64,000 bases of DNA, from the NCBI RefSeq assembly GCF_963678635.1, contig NC_087065.1:56386397-56450396 (forward strand), written 5' to 3'. This DNA is from Symsagittifera roscoffensis. Lineage: Eukaryota; Xenacoelomorpha; Acoela; Convolutidae. A program made the translations under genes and the position numbers. Of this stretch, positions 13,331 through 24,640 are shown piece after piece; position 1 is the stretch's first letter; the number at the start of each line of letters is the position of its first letter. The notes under the pieces were generated by a model that worked only from the letters and a program-made list of their open reading frames with translations, did not search any database and was not told the origin of the DNA.

Positions 13331-13499
13331 GGAAGTTTGGTTTATTTGAACTTTTGCTCCATCATGGAAAAGCTCAAGGTTTCTTATTTTTAGTTTTCAC
13401 GTGGTACGCCCTCTTCAAGCATTTCCCTACGTCGTTTCAGGCAGAAGTTTTCTTTGATAGAATCTTCTTTAGATAGGGCACGTGACAGAAATATATTCA

Positions 13500-14180
13500 T
13501 TTCTTTCAATTCGTCTTTTTTTCAGTACTTTTTGCAATCACCAGATTGACTGATGCTGGATTTTCAAGCGTAACTGGAAGTGTTCTAGGCTTTTTTCTTT
13601 CTTTGTTGAATGTTCCAAGTCTTTTAAACTGGACTATTTTCGGTTTAATTCCTAAAGTTCCCAAAACTTCCTCTAGTTTTTCGTGAGTTTGGACAAGATT
13701 CACGTCGCGTGGTTTATTAGGATCTTCATGGATCCATTGCACTCTTACATTGTGTTCGATGCTGTGAGTGGTTGTGTAGTTGTTGTTTTTGGAGTTTTGA
13801 GGACTATTCACGTTTTTGTAGCTTTCAACTTTCTTCACGACGTTTGCGTAACTCTCGTCTACTTTGTCGTGTGTTTTCCTCATTGCTTCGTTTAATTTTG
13901 TTTGACAATTTGAGCAATTTGCGTTTCGAGTGTCTCAGCATTGCTAGACATGTTTTTAATGATTTTTTCTTCCACTTTGTTGACAGTCCTGTTCCGAATG
14001 AAGTTGTCGCGTTCGTTGTTTTCAATGCAGATTTTATAGAGTAACATTGCGTTGCGACCAAGCTCCTTTATTCCGTTGATGGCTACGTTTGATACTCCTG
14101 TGCATGTTGGTTCTAGATGCAGGTGACAACCAAACGCTACACATTTCGGCTTTCGGTATGGACCTTGTGCAATTTCGGCT
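13500..14180 (-). pseudogene. LINE-1 ORF1 remnant (PHD-finger-like and basic domain)
   Basis: Minus-strand pieces in two frames encode a short cysteine/histidine segment (FGCHLHLEPTC, then an MLLYKIC block) resembling the second half of a PHD zinc finger. A heptad-like stretch with NRTVNKVEEKIIKNMSS follows, and then (13883-13506) a segment with VRVQWIHED, PKIVQFKRLG and RTLPVTLENP. PHD fingers are known in ORF1 of some CR1-type LINEs. The first half of the finger is not clear, and a frame change lies near 13900. A role as an RNA/DNA-binding ORF1 is inferred from position. Confidence 0.5.
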
Positions 14181-14439
14181 TGTGCGACTCATCGTTGAAG
14201 GGTTAACAGAGGGGGACTTTACAGAGGGATCTGTGATTCCCGAGAAGAGACGCCTGCGGTACGATGCGTTCAGAGAAATATGCAAACCTGTGGATCCCGA
14301 AAAGGGGACGCCTGCAGTTTGATTTTTCTAGAAAGGACAGAGGGAAGTACAGCTCGCAAACCTGCAGCTTACATTCAGTAAGGGCAGTGGCAGTGTCAGC
14401 ATGCACTCGTACTGGGTGAGATGACCTTCGTCGTTGAAA

Positions 14440-15333
14440 GCGTTGTAACAATCGCCCAAATACTACACAGCGAAGGAGCATAGAAAAAGTACCTATTAAC
14501 GACTGGCAGGCGTCGGTTACCTTAATCCTACTCGGTTTTCACCGTCTCGACCTTGCCAGTTGATTTTCGGGTCTGTTTAGGGCTAAGTAAAAAGTTACTA
14601 TTTTTAGGCCATCAGTCAAACGACTTTTGATAAGCTTTCGTTTACATGCGAACAAAACCACATAGCTGAGTCTCGGATCCTCAGACTACGTGATTGTTAT
14701 TAAAAACATGGCTCGAATACCCTATTTTAATATGTTTTTGGTGACATTTCTATATTAAATCCATTGGAGATGGATTGACCCTTTCCTCTTCCTAGCTACT
14801 CATATTCTAAAATATCAATCAATACCGGTGTCAATTCAAAGTTCTATGGCATCAGAGTAGCTAAAAAGTCTTTACATTCTGCTACAGTCTTTCACCATAT
14901 AACAGTCTCTGGGGGACCGAGCCTCCGCTTCCGTGTTCTCCTCGAGATAACGTTGTTATCACTCCCAATTCGTGGCACGGGAGGGTACTGCTTTCCACTA
15001 CTTCCCCACCGAAGCATCCTTTCCCACTAATTTCTTCCACTAAGGGTCTTATCGTGCGTGATTGTCACGATAAGAGGCTTCGTATTTTTCTCGTTCTCGT
15101 GTGACTATTTTTCACTAGATTTGCTGTTGTTCTGTTTTTCTCAGCTTTTTTGGTCAAAATGGCCGTTTTTCGTATTTCTGAGAAATATCAACTTGACGAT
15201 CGAAATTTTGAAAATAGAAAATTTCAGAATATTTTGATCCTCCCTTCAAGCACTTTTTCGCTGTTAAGGCCTTTTCTCTCTAATTCGTGCTTTGTCGGAA
15301 GATTGCGCTGTGCCAATCTGGCAGAATGGCACG
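14440..15333 (-). repeat. 3' LTR of element A, truncated
   Basis: About 890 bp matching the outer part of the 5' LTR (35690-36583) at high but clearly imperfect identity. It begins, on the minus strand, right after the polypurine tract with (T/C)GTGCCATTC, which fixes the LTR edge. It stops at 14440 against LINE-1, leaving about 3 kb of LTR missing. Confidence 0.85.
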
Positions 15334-15362
15334 TACTCCCCAGACAGTCCCCATCAATGTCC
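15334..15362 (-). promoter_or_regulatory. Polypurine tract of element A
   Basis: On the minus strand GGGGACTGTCTGGGGAGTA directly precedes the 3' LTR. Element P has GGACTGTCCGGGGAGTA in the same place (61805-61822), also after a GGACATTGA box. A conserved purine-rich tract at the LTR edge is the expected plus-strand DNA primer site. Confidence 0.75.
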
Positions 15363-16093
15363 CTATTGATCGCATAACACCGGGTTATCGTCAAGTAGTG
15401 TTCCAGCTCTCTATAATCAATCTTACAAATCGCAAAAGAAATTGAAATTTATCTACTCTACCTCAACTCACTACGTGTCACAAATGGCATCATACTACAT
15501 CTTTCAACATTTTCACAAAATTTTCACCTTGAGGAGCGTCCTAGATAAAAAAAAAATTTCTGACTACTCACGTCATCTTTGCCATAAAACTTCTTTTCGC
15601 TCTTGCTGATTAAAGGGTTGGGATGTGGCACGGCCACGCACCCGTTAAAGTTAACTTAATGTCACTCACCAAGTATAATTATTTATCTATGCAGTCCTCT
15701 TCGATATTGAAACTAAGAAAAAACTCTGTGGCTAGGAAAGTTATTGAGTCACTCACCCTCTTCGAGCGAGTTTACCCAAACTTACCAGGTCGCCACACAG
15801 TGAACACGTGTATTACACAGGTTAAAAACATCAGTCGTGTTTAAATAGGTAAATATACTCACCTATGTTCTATATATATACATAAATAGCACAACTAAAA
15901 TTTTCTTTCAACATTTTCAACAATTGCAACAATTTTCAAAGTTTGGTCTGGCCAAACTAAATCAAAACAGAAAGTTTAACAGTTTCAATAATCAAACTTG
16001 GTTGACTAGTTCAAGTTTTAACACACAAAGATCATCAAGTTTTCTCCTTCTCTCCCTCTCTTGTTTACGTCTTCACTTCTCCTTCTGTTTCCA
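15363..16093 (-). other. 3' untranslated region of element A
   Basis: AT-rich stretch between the end of ORF4 and the polypurine tract, matching in position 61050-61804 of element P. No coding potential or RNA gene was seen. Confidence 0.5.
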
Positions 16094-19000
16094 TCATCCT
16101 TGTTTCATTGCTTCTACATCCTGCTCTTCAGTTTCACTGTCCTCTAGAACTTTTTCCAAGATGTCCATAGAGTTGCGGGCTGTCCCCCAACTCTCCTGTT
16201 CCAACAGCCTCGGTTTGCAACAAGGTAGCAAGTCCACATTCACCTTTTGCTCCCGGTTCCTGCAAAAGCTGTTGTGAAGACACAGGCTCACATTCCGTTC
16301 TAGGTCAGCTCGTAAGACCTCTCTATTTTCATTTTCAGTTACACAAGGTGCTACAGCTACTCGCTTCACCGCAGTGGTAACAGCGTTTCGGTGCGTTAAG
16401 AACGCTCTTTTATAGGCTCTCGGTCCTATATCAAGCTGGAAAGATTGATAGGCTTCCGCGTTCCTAGACATATGACGCTTCGCGCGTTCATACATCCATG
16501 ATGTCATCACAGCACGGAACCAAGGCATCAATCTTTGCCTTGACCATATTCTTTCAATAGCTTTGGGTATTCTCAGAATCTTGCAGGTGGTTCTGAAAAG
16601 ATCTAAATTGCGGTTCATCTTTACGTTGCTTAGCTGATCAGGAGTCGGCACGGCCGTCTCCTGCTCACTTGTGCCCGCGTTGGCTTCTAACCACCTCACC
16701 GCCAGCATGGCACTCACCAGCACAATCGACACTCGTTGATTTTGATCGGGCAACCCCGTGGAGTACAACTCCTCCACGTCCCACACTAACACTAGATTCC
16801 CGCGTTTCGGATACCACAACGTCTGCGCCAGGCAGTGGCAAGGATACTCCCCATGGGTCATTAGTATGTTCCTTCGGGTCCGATACCCTGAGGCTCCCAG
16901 CAACGGTTCCACTTCCATCATTATTCTATGCACCTCGTCCTTTTCTTCTATGGTGGGGAATTCAGTGGGTAACGCTCCACTCGCCTTCTGCTTCTGGAAT
17001 TCACTCACATTACCCTCGTTCAATCTCATGAACTCTTCACCCACTACGTCTTGCAACTCGCCTTCAGATCTCTTCGGGACGGCCCGAATGATCTTTGCCA
17101 ATAAATCATACGACCTTTCCGACATTCTGGCCAACTCACGCACTTTGACACAGAGAAGAGTTGGTCAACCAACACCTGCTGTGTCCTCGCATTCATCACC
17201 ACCATGTGCGTAGGGTATTTACTATTGCAATATGGTGCAGAGCTCGAACCCACCAGATATTTCGCGCCAGTGGATCTATGATAGGCCTCACTATCCTTCA
17301 AGTTCATTTCATTTTCCAGAGCTTCTCGCCAGTCTCCGATCTTCTGTTCTGTCTGTAGTGCTCCAGGGAATACTTCCACGCTGAGGGACGTCACTAGCTC
17401 ATGGGCACGCTCTAGACGTTGCAGTGACTCTATCGAGCTCGTCATGCTGCAAAATCCCAAGGCAGTGATCAAGTTTACCTCCGTTACTCCATAAAAGTCC
17501 GCAATCAACTCCATTCCACTCTTATCTGACATGCTCAACCTCCCATACAGTTGTGCCAATTGGCGACGCTGCTCGCTCAGCGTGATCAAGCAATGTTCCG
17601 AGCTGCATATATGTCCGTCCACCCCACTATTGTAAGCTAGACAGGTGCCCTGTCTCAGCCAGTCACTCGATGCACTTCCCTCGGATGGTTCCGTGGATGG
17701 TTTGTTTTTCTGCTTCGATACTCTTATGGCCAGCAGATGGTGTATCATGGCCAGATCGTGCAAACTCCTGTCATCATCCAAGTCCAACGTAATATCCGCC
17801 GTCATATCCCAGATTAAACCGGCGTTTGGATGTGGACACCAAGAAGGCTTCATGAGTTCCCACATGGTTACTAAGCTGGTTTTCAAGGGACCACCCCAAG
17901 AACCACAATCAAAACTCACTTGCCCCTTCAGCTCGGGAACCGAGGGTTCGACCACTCGTTCCTCCAAAACAATGCCCAGCTTAGGTTGTTCCATCATCAA
18001 CATGCCAGCTTCTTTGACTCGCTCTACCCAGAAATCGAGCACTATAACTTGTTCAAAGTCGAAGTACGCTTCCCTGGCTTCCTCATTCCCGATGGGATTA
18101 TACGCCATACCCGGTATGCCAGACACAAATTGGAACGACTTCAACTTTCCCAATGTCGTATAATCTTTCTGTCCCCTGACCGCTTCAATTAATTCCCGGC
18201 TCACTTTCAACTCCTTGTTGGAATATCTTCTCACTTCTTCCAACCGGCGGTAGCTCTCCATATCGTTCAACTCCTTGTTTGGCATGGCCAGCGGCATATC
18301 CTGATACAGCTCCAGGAGTGCCCTCAGGAAGTATCGTTCACCATCAACTCCCCCTTGCCGAATGGTTTTTATGCATTCTCCCAATACAGGAGTGGGGAAA
18401 CGATCCAACACGAACCTTACGAAGCAAAGGGCATCCTTACGCTTAGCCCAGGCTATCGCAGAATTGTCTCTAGAAATCAACATTTGCAGGGCTTCCATCA
18501 ATTCCAGTTCCTGTTCCTTTGATTTCGAGTCGTTGTTGGCTTCATACTCCGCCTTCTTAATTCCCATCAAACACCAGGCCAATCGTACCTGCAATTCAGT
18601 CCTGGTACATGGATAAGCTACGTATGCTGCCACCGTCGCCGGCGCATGCATCGTCTCGTCAAAGTATCTTTAGAGGGCCGCCCTCCAAGAGATCTCTAGC
18701 AGTCTTTCCAGGCCAATTTCGTTTGCTTCCGAGGACATCGCCGTGCCGTATTCTTTCCGGTTCAAATGGAGTTCTCCGTCAGCTCCCTCAGATACTCCTG
18801 CATGACTTGCTTCTCATTCCAAGCCATCAGGTGCCCTCTCGCGGAATTCCTCGCCTTCAGCATTTCCACATAACCCCCTGCCGGATCTCCCATGTGGACT
18901 GAGTCTGGTACAGTGATTCGACTATACTCGACCACGTCGAATTGTCCCTCCAGCCTCATTCGGGCCATGTTGGTTCGCGAGGTCTTGTAATCATCAAGTC

Positions 19001-21300
19001 CTCCAGATCCACACTGACTGATGACCTCCATTTCCAGTTTAGTATCCGCCAGAGTCCGTGCACATTTCTTTGACCTCGTGGCCGTTGTGGTCAAACCTGC
19101 CAATAACATTGGGGGTATCAGGTTCTCTTTTTCTCCCCCGGAAAGCAAAACACCATCTCCTTGCCCACTTTCGCTCAAATGAGCTACTCCTGCCAAGGAG
19201 GCCACTACTGTACTGGCTTTTGACCTCACCACTTTCTGGTTCACGGCTCTGCTTCCGGTCTTTCCCTTCAACCGCTTCAGCCCTTTTTTAGCTCGTCTGA
19301 CGGGTAATTTCCTCGTGATCTGCTGATCATCGGCACTGTCCTCTGTAACTGACTCGGTCAGAACATCAGACTCTACAGAATTCACTATTTTCTCCAGAAC
19401 CTCGCGCATGATGCGTTGGTTTAGTCCCACCTTCATTATGGACTGCGTCCCGTATCTGCGTATCACGTCCCATGTCCTCTCCATGAAGGTCACTCGATTC
19501 CAGGTTACTCCCGTCTCACGTTCAAGTTCACTCTGGTATCTTTCCCACTCTTCTTTCGGTAGCGTGCTCAGGAAAGATACCCTCATACTCTCCTCAATCT
19601 TCCTCCTCGTTGGTGACTCATGGAGCAGTTTCTGTAGCTCCCTCCTCCGGTAGTCCATTGCCAGGCTTATTGGTTCCATTGGGGATAAGCTGGCCGGCGC
19701 CTCCTTTGTAGGGGACATGAAAGACAATGGTGTCATCAGCAATAGATTCCCATCGACTTCCCCGTCGTCGTCTTCACTAAACTGGTATTCCAGCAAGTCC
19801 CTCTCCAATGCTCCTAGATCCATTTCACTCGATTTCTCTCCCTTTCCCTCCATGTGATCATCGTCCTGATCCATCTGCTCGTCATCATTCGTTTCTGGTT
19901 TTGGCTTAGGTCCCGAAGGGCCTTGTCGCATATCCCTGCCCGAGTCCGGTCGTGCCGGTACGGTCAGATCCCCTGCATGGTAGAATAACTCATCGTTCAC
20001 TAGGAATTCTACCGACTCCTCGCCATGTGGCGCCAGATCATCCACCGTTATGTACGTGCCTCCTCTGCACTCCTTTGCGACCTCCAGGATTACTACTTTC
20101 ACCTGACCACTTCAACCTCGATAGGTCATCTGCAGGTGCATACACATCATTCCACACCCCAGTCGAGACCTCTGGTTTCCTGGAAGGTGATGCTTTGATC
20201 TTCTTCCGGCTCCAAATATCAAGAAATGTTAAGTCAAACGTGTGCATGGCCGCAACGTTCCAACTGATGAAGCGCAGCTCCAGCGAGGGGCAATTACGGG
20301 AGATGTGACTCCCAACAACATCCTCCTTATCGGTGGGTATCGAGGGCATTGGTCCGGCAGCGGCCTGGACCCGGAAAGCCACGCTTGCTGGTTCTCTTTC
20401 ACGTGTGCGTAGGCCTCTGGCAAAAGTGGGACCCTCATCGCCTCTCCTGAATCTTTCAACACTGGTCGCAGATTCCAAAGCTTCGGGTTGAACTGGACAT
20501 GGGAAAGGTCCTCGCGGCCCATTCGGCATTTAAAGTTGTTGTTGAAGTCCATCAACACCCAACCCGGCTTCGCTATTCTTGCAAATAGCCTGTCGTCGCT
20601 GGATAGCCCTCTTAGCTCCTTCTGTTCCACTCAATTCAGCACGGAGCAATCCACTGCCGAAACTAGGTTGACATACAACACCGAGTTCCTGTATGCCTTT
20701 ACTTGCACATCGGGGAACGCAAATGACATCACGGGTCCATACACCACCGTGACGAACTCCCGTAGTCAATGAATCAGAGCCAGCGGATCGATCCGCATCA
20801 TGAAAGCCACATCTGTCAGCAAAGGCACGCCACAGTACTGTTTGCTCTCACCCGCATCCGTCGCCACCTTATCCTCTCCTGTGACGCTCCTGTTCTGTTG
20901 CAGGAGATATTGGAGCAGGAGGATCCTCCAGTCCTTCATCTTTTTGAGCGAGGCGGTTTCTAACTGCGTGTTGAATTCACGACTCGTTCCCTGAAGCTGT
21001 TCTGGGTATCGCAACAGCAGATCTCCTAACCGACCATACGTCATAGCAATCAGGGTGAGGAGCCCGTCCAATCTCGGGTCTGCCAAAGCTTGGGTGAAGA
21101 GATTCGCAGGTCCCTTCACGAAATTCTCCTGACCAAATGTCACATACAAGGCCAATATCAAGCCGATTGACAGTTTCCGGATATCCTTGACGAAGCTCGC
21201 AATCAGGTTCCTGTATGCCCTCGGGTAACATGTTGACAAGAAGGATGGCGTCCATCCCACTCCCATTCCACCCAAGACAGCGTCTGATTGTTCATATTGT
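16094..21300 (-). pseudogene. ORF4 of element A, unknown function, broken
   Basis: Homologue of ORF4 of element P along its whole length, read in several minus-strand pieces: 21275-20766, 20630-20229, 20529-20038, 20102-18762, 18651-17044 and 17143-16094. Shared landmarks are MRIDPLAL, FVTVVYGP with FAFPDV, NPKLWNLRP, PPIRRMLLG, the acidic middle, YGTQSIMKVGLNQ, RTELQVRLAWCLMG, AKRKDALCFVRF, PSWCPHPNA, VEVFPGALQTEQK and RLMPWFRAVMTSWMYE. No known family is recognised, and no signal peptide or membrane segment is seen. A and P keep the same motifs over about 1,750 codons, so the protein was under selection before decay. At least two stops and several frame changes kill this copy. Confidence 0.8.
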
Positions 21301-21309
21301 GCCTTCGTT

Positions 21310-23257
21310 GGTGTGTGGCTTCGTACGCAAAGCCAATGCCATGAGATCCTCTTCTGCCAACGTCATATTTTTTCTAACCGTCCCCTGTTCATTTTCTGCG
21401 TGATCCATTTGTCTGAACTAGAGATCATTAGCCACCTGTTGTACTAACAAATGATCGTCATCTACCCCTGGTCTCAATTTTAATAATCTGGCGCAGTTGG
21501 ACAGCTCCAACCCCAGAACTTCATCCAGCACCAACCGAGTTGTGCTACAATCCTTGAACCCCTGTATGGCATTAGAAATGTCAGCCCAAATGGTAGGAAG
21601 CTCAGATCGGTATGGGTAGTAGTTGTTGGGGTCCACCGTTCTGTTTGGCGCGGGTAATATCACGCTAAATTCTGCTATCGTTGTGAACATCGTGTACACA
21701 AACTGAAGGTGTTCTGGCAATGTGGCGTACCCCGGTGATAACACAAAGACAACCTTCACCACATTTTGAGTGAAGCGTTGTTTCACTGATGTCTCTACCT
21801 CAGCCATGGCCGAGAGCAATGTCATTATCGCCTCTCCTATGACCTCATTGCTCGGGATCGATCCATCCGTCAGACGGGACAACAACCCTCTGCTCTGTAG
21901 GTGATCATTCGAGCCTGCAACCACTATCACCTGCAGTTCCATGCTGACCACCATTCGTACACTTATCATCATGCCTGCTGATTCTCCCCAGTCCAACTTA
22001 GGCACCGTCAAGAAAATCACATCAGGCCAAAAGAGAGAACGGGGCGTGTAGAGATAATCCGAACTGGCCACTATCAGATATTTTTCTAGATCCATGAGTC
22101 GCAGCTCGCTGGGGTTGGTCCTTAACAGACCGCGAGTCATCTCGTTCCACCGGGTCACGTTACCATTCATAAAATCTGCAACCGGCGTGCTCATCTCCGG
22201 GTTCTGTGGTATCGTGCATAGAACCACAAGTCTGGGTCTGTACTTCTCTTTCAGTTCATTCAGAAGGCAGACCAGTAGATGTTCCCACTTGCCATCTGGG
22301 GTTACAGGGGCGCTCGAAACGTCATTAGTCCCGAGCATTATCACCAACGTGTCTAGGTGATCCTCTCCCTGAAACTCCATCATCTTGATGACTTGAGCTA
22401 CGGAAGCGCCTCCAAAAGATAGGACAGTAGTCTGCCCGTCGACAAAGATCTTGTTTAGATCTCTCTATAAACTGTCCCCTATAACCAAATGACGACTCCC
22501 TGAGGGAATTGCCTGGTTGGTTATGGCGGGGTTCCAGCTCATGCCATTCAAACAAGCGCGAGGATGCTCCGTGGCCACTTGCACGAACTGGTTGCGCACC
22601 GTTAGATTCTTTCTAACATCAACCACGCGAGACCTCTGAATCATCCCGTCATGCGCAGTCCCTGTTAGTCCTACAGTTCGGGGGGCTCGCTCCGAGCTGC
22701 TGGAAGATTGATCAAAGCGTTGGGAAGGGACGACCCTACCCAATGTCCGCGCAGTGGTTCTGTTGATCTCATCCATTGTTGCTCTAGCCACCTGATTGAA
22801 TGACTCTTGAAACTGAGGAGCGAGATAGGTGTCGGAGGGGTCTGGTATCGTGTTGCTCGGGTTGGGAGCAGACCGTGGAGTCTGCTAGGGAGCCTCGGGC
22901 CCTCTCGGTGCGCACAGTTCCTGTGCGCTCGTCCTGGGACGTGTGTCCCTGGATGCTTCCGAGGAGTTCATCGTATCCAGAACCTCCGGTGACACTTGAC
23001 TCACTTCCTTGTAGGCTATTTGCAGGTCTTCAAATTTCTTCTTCCCTTCGTCCCTTTCTCGAGATATTGTCCTGTTTTCCTGCAGCTTGGCACACAGCTC
23101 GTTCTGATCCCTTTCTTTCTTCTCTAAGGTCTCGATAGTCTCCGAGGTCTGTATCTCGATCTCGCTCACCTTCACTCTCTTGAGAGGAGGAGCAGCTGTT
23201 GGGGAGTCTTTTCGCTCCGATGAGCGGCTGCGCAGGCTGATTAGGTAGGGGCATCTC
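21310..23257 (-). pseudogene. ORF3 of element A: SGNH-hydrolase-like, truncated inside
   Basis: The counterpart of ORF3 in P. The N-terminal part keeps the PPLKRVKV basic patch and a heptad-rich helix. The SGNH core keeps block I (HLVIGDSL, with a TAG stop two residues after the catalytic-serine motif) and block III (MLGTNDVSS, about 22330). An in-frame deletion then joins LMDLEKY to the later SDYLYTPRSLFWPDV, removing about 980 nt relative to P, including the Asp-His block. The C-terminal part (22000-21418), with VVAGSNDHLQ, FVLSPGYATLP and VLDEVLGLELSN, is well kept. A TGG-to-TAG change ends the frame at 21418. It cannot make an active enzyme. Confidence 0.8.
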
Positions 23258-23259
23258 AC

Positions 23260-23581
23260 CTAGCCGGTGATCCCTTTGCTCGCCTAGTTTCGGCTCACGA
23301 GCCAAGTCGTGTCCGGACAATTCTCCTCGGCGCCATCACATCAATCGATTTCGACCTCTCTTGGCGGTCCCGGACTCACCGAAGGCCAGCATTAACACCA
23401 CTTCTGTGGGGCGATTCCCTCGACCCTCTCGTCCCAACGCGTTGAGGAGTGCGACCACAAACATCGCCAATCCCGGGTCTTCTCGTGTAAAATCACAATC
23501 AATCAGCCGCTGATAGATCTCGTCTAGAGTCGCTCCTAGACTCGCTGAGAGAAATTTCATTAACTCAATTGTATCGCCCAT
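23260..23581 (-). pseudogene. ORF2 of element A, small protein, one nonsense change
   Basis: ATG at 23581. The product resembles ORF2 of P: a shared helix with LDEIYQRL, then DFTREDPGLAM, ALLNALGREGRGNRPTEVVLM, and a C-terminal WRRGELSGHDLA segment. A TGA at 23336-23338 stands where P has an arginine codon, a simple CGA-to-TGA change; past it the frame stays open with clear similarity. Function unknown. A splice-acceptor-like site lies 79 nt upstream, as in P. Confidence 0.7.
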
Positions 23582-23660
23582 TTCTACGTGTTGATTCTCG
23601 TGTCGTGAAGTTTCTTCAAGTTTGCTTTGATTCAGTCAACAAGATTTGATCAATCAAGAT

Positions 23661-23673
23661 CTAAAAAACAAGT
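23661..23673 (-). promoter_or_regulatory. Putative splice acceptor before ORF2 (element A)
   Basis: The minus strand reads TTGTTTTTTAG followed by ATCTTGATTGATCA. Element P has CCTTTTCTAG then ATCCTGATTGATCA at the same distance from ORF2. The pyrimidine tract with AG is conserved while the surrounding spacer has diverged, which supports a 3' splice site for a subgenomic RNA. Confidence 0.5.
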
Positions 23674-24059
23674 CACGACTTAAAACCATCATTTCATGCG
23701 GTCCCATTTTCAGGATAAAACACCATTCACATTTTTCTCCTTTAAAACAATCCATTGAAGTTTTTCTTCGTTACTGATTTAAAACTTAGCACCAAGGTGG
23801 ATCGTCCACCTTCAACCTTATCGAGGTAACACGAATGAGCGCTGTCACCTTCAATACCTGGAGTTTTCCAGGTCTTTCAGGACACAAACATCACATAACT
23901 CATACCCTAACAACAACATAACACATAAACATCATATATCTACATGATTACCTAAAAACATAATCCCTACCAGCTAACCTAACTCAATCCTAATCTCTAT
24001 AAAGTGAACTTAATAAAAACCACTTATCGCCAAACGCAATTCCTAGCATATGCTCAGAT
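23674..24059 (-). other. Spacer between pol and ORF2 (element A)
   Basis: About 390 bp of non-coding DNA with GTTATGT-rich repeats on the minus strand, as in the matching spacer of P (51742-52050). Nothing else is seen. Confidence 0.4.
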
Positions 24060-24640
24060 AGTATTTTTTATGTAAGTAAACCTCTATGTCAGTTTCTGAA
24101 AATATCACATGTACAAGTGCGTACAACTCTCTCGGATGTAGCTTTCCCCTATTAGGATCATAGACTGGTAACGAGAGAGAGGTCACTCCTCTCAACCAGA
24201 AATTCCCTAAGTCGAGTCAAGGCCAATACCAAGCTCTCTGAAATTACGTGTTGCCTATCAGTGGCCTTAGTAACCGGGAACCCAAATATTTCCCTGGTAT
24301 CTGTGATGCAACAGGGGGCAGCGCTATTATCCCTCCCACACCAGGCCTCTGTTTCCATAAAAACTCGATGTTCTTATACTCTCTTTTGAAATCAGCCGCT
24401 AGTGCTGTTTTGAAGCTTACGTCCGTGGTTATCGCTATAGCGCATGTACGTTCCGTGAGTATGAAATCGCTGTCCGTTATGACGATATTGTTTGAATAAT
24501 GGTTCGGTAGGTCAAAATAAGATTCAAAAATTTGTCCAAAAGGTGGTTTTTAGCGTTCTCGCCCTCCGTCTCCAATTCTCCGGTTTCTCTTGCCGATTTT
24601 AGTTTTCTAATGATCAAATTTTTGGTGTGGGTGTGTCCTA
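24060..24640 (-). pseudogene. Macro-like domain at Pol C-terminus (element A), frameshifted
   Basis: Spread over three minus-strand frames but collinear with P. It has IVITDSDFILTERTCAIAI, then TALAADFKREY, EFLWKQRPGVGG with ALPPVASQIPGKY, FPVTKATDRQHV with a following helix (SLVLALTRLREFL), then LSLPVYDPNRGKLHPRELY and VIFSETDIEVYLH. The order of strands and helices, and the helix after the first buried strand, match the macro (ADP-ribose-binding) fold, closest in look to short Poa1/TARG1-like members. The glycine-rich loops that hold ADP-ribose in active members are not evident. The family call is an inference from pattern. Confidence 0.5.

Larger units (their letters stand above)
10385..14430 (-). 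mobile_element. LINE-1: degenerate non-LTR retrotransposon
   Basis: A complete LINE layout can be read on the minus strand: ORF1 region (about 14180-13500), apurinic-type endonuclease region (about 13330-12380), reverse transcriptase (12410-10479), short 3' tail and (CAA)17. It separates the truncated 3' LTR of element A (ending at 14440) from the LTR of element B. The rest of A's 3' LTR is absent, so its insertion or a later deletion removed it. The 5' end is placed at about 14430, where LTR A homology stops. No clear target-site duplication was found. Confidence 0.8.

Noticed and set aside
14089-14322. Plus-strand open frame at the LINE-1 5' end
   Set aside because: It lies opposite LINE-1 ORF1 and overlaps a local imperfect duplication of about 60 bp; no support as a gene.
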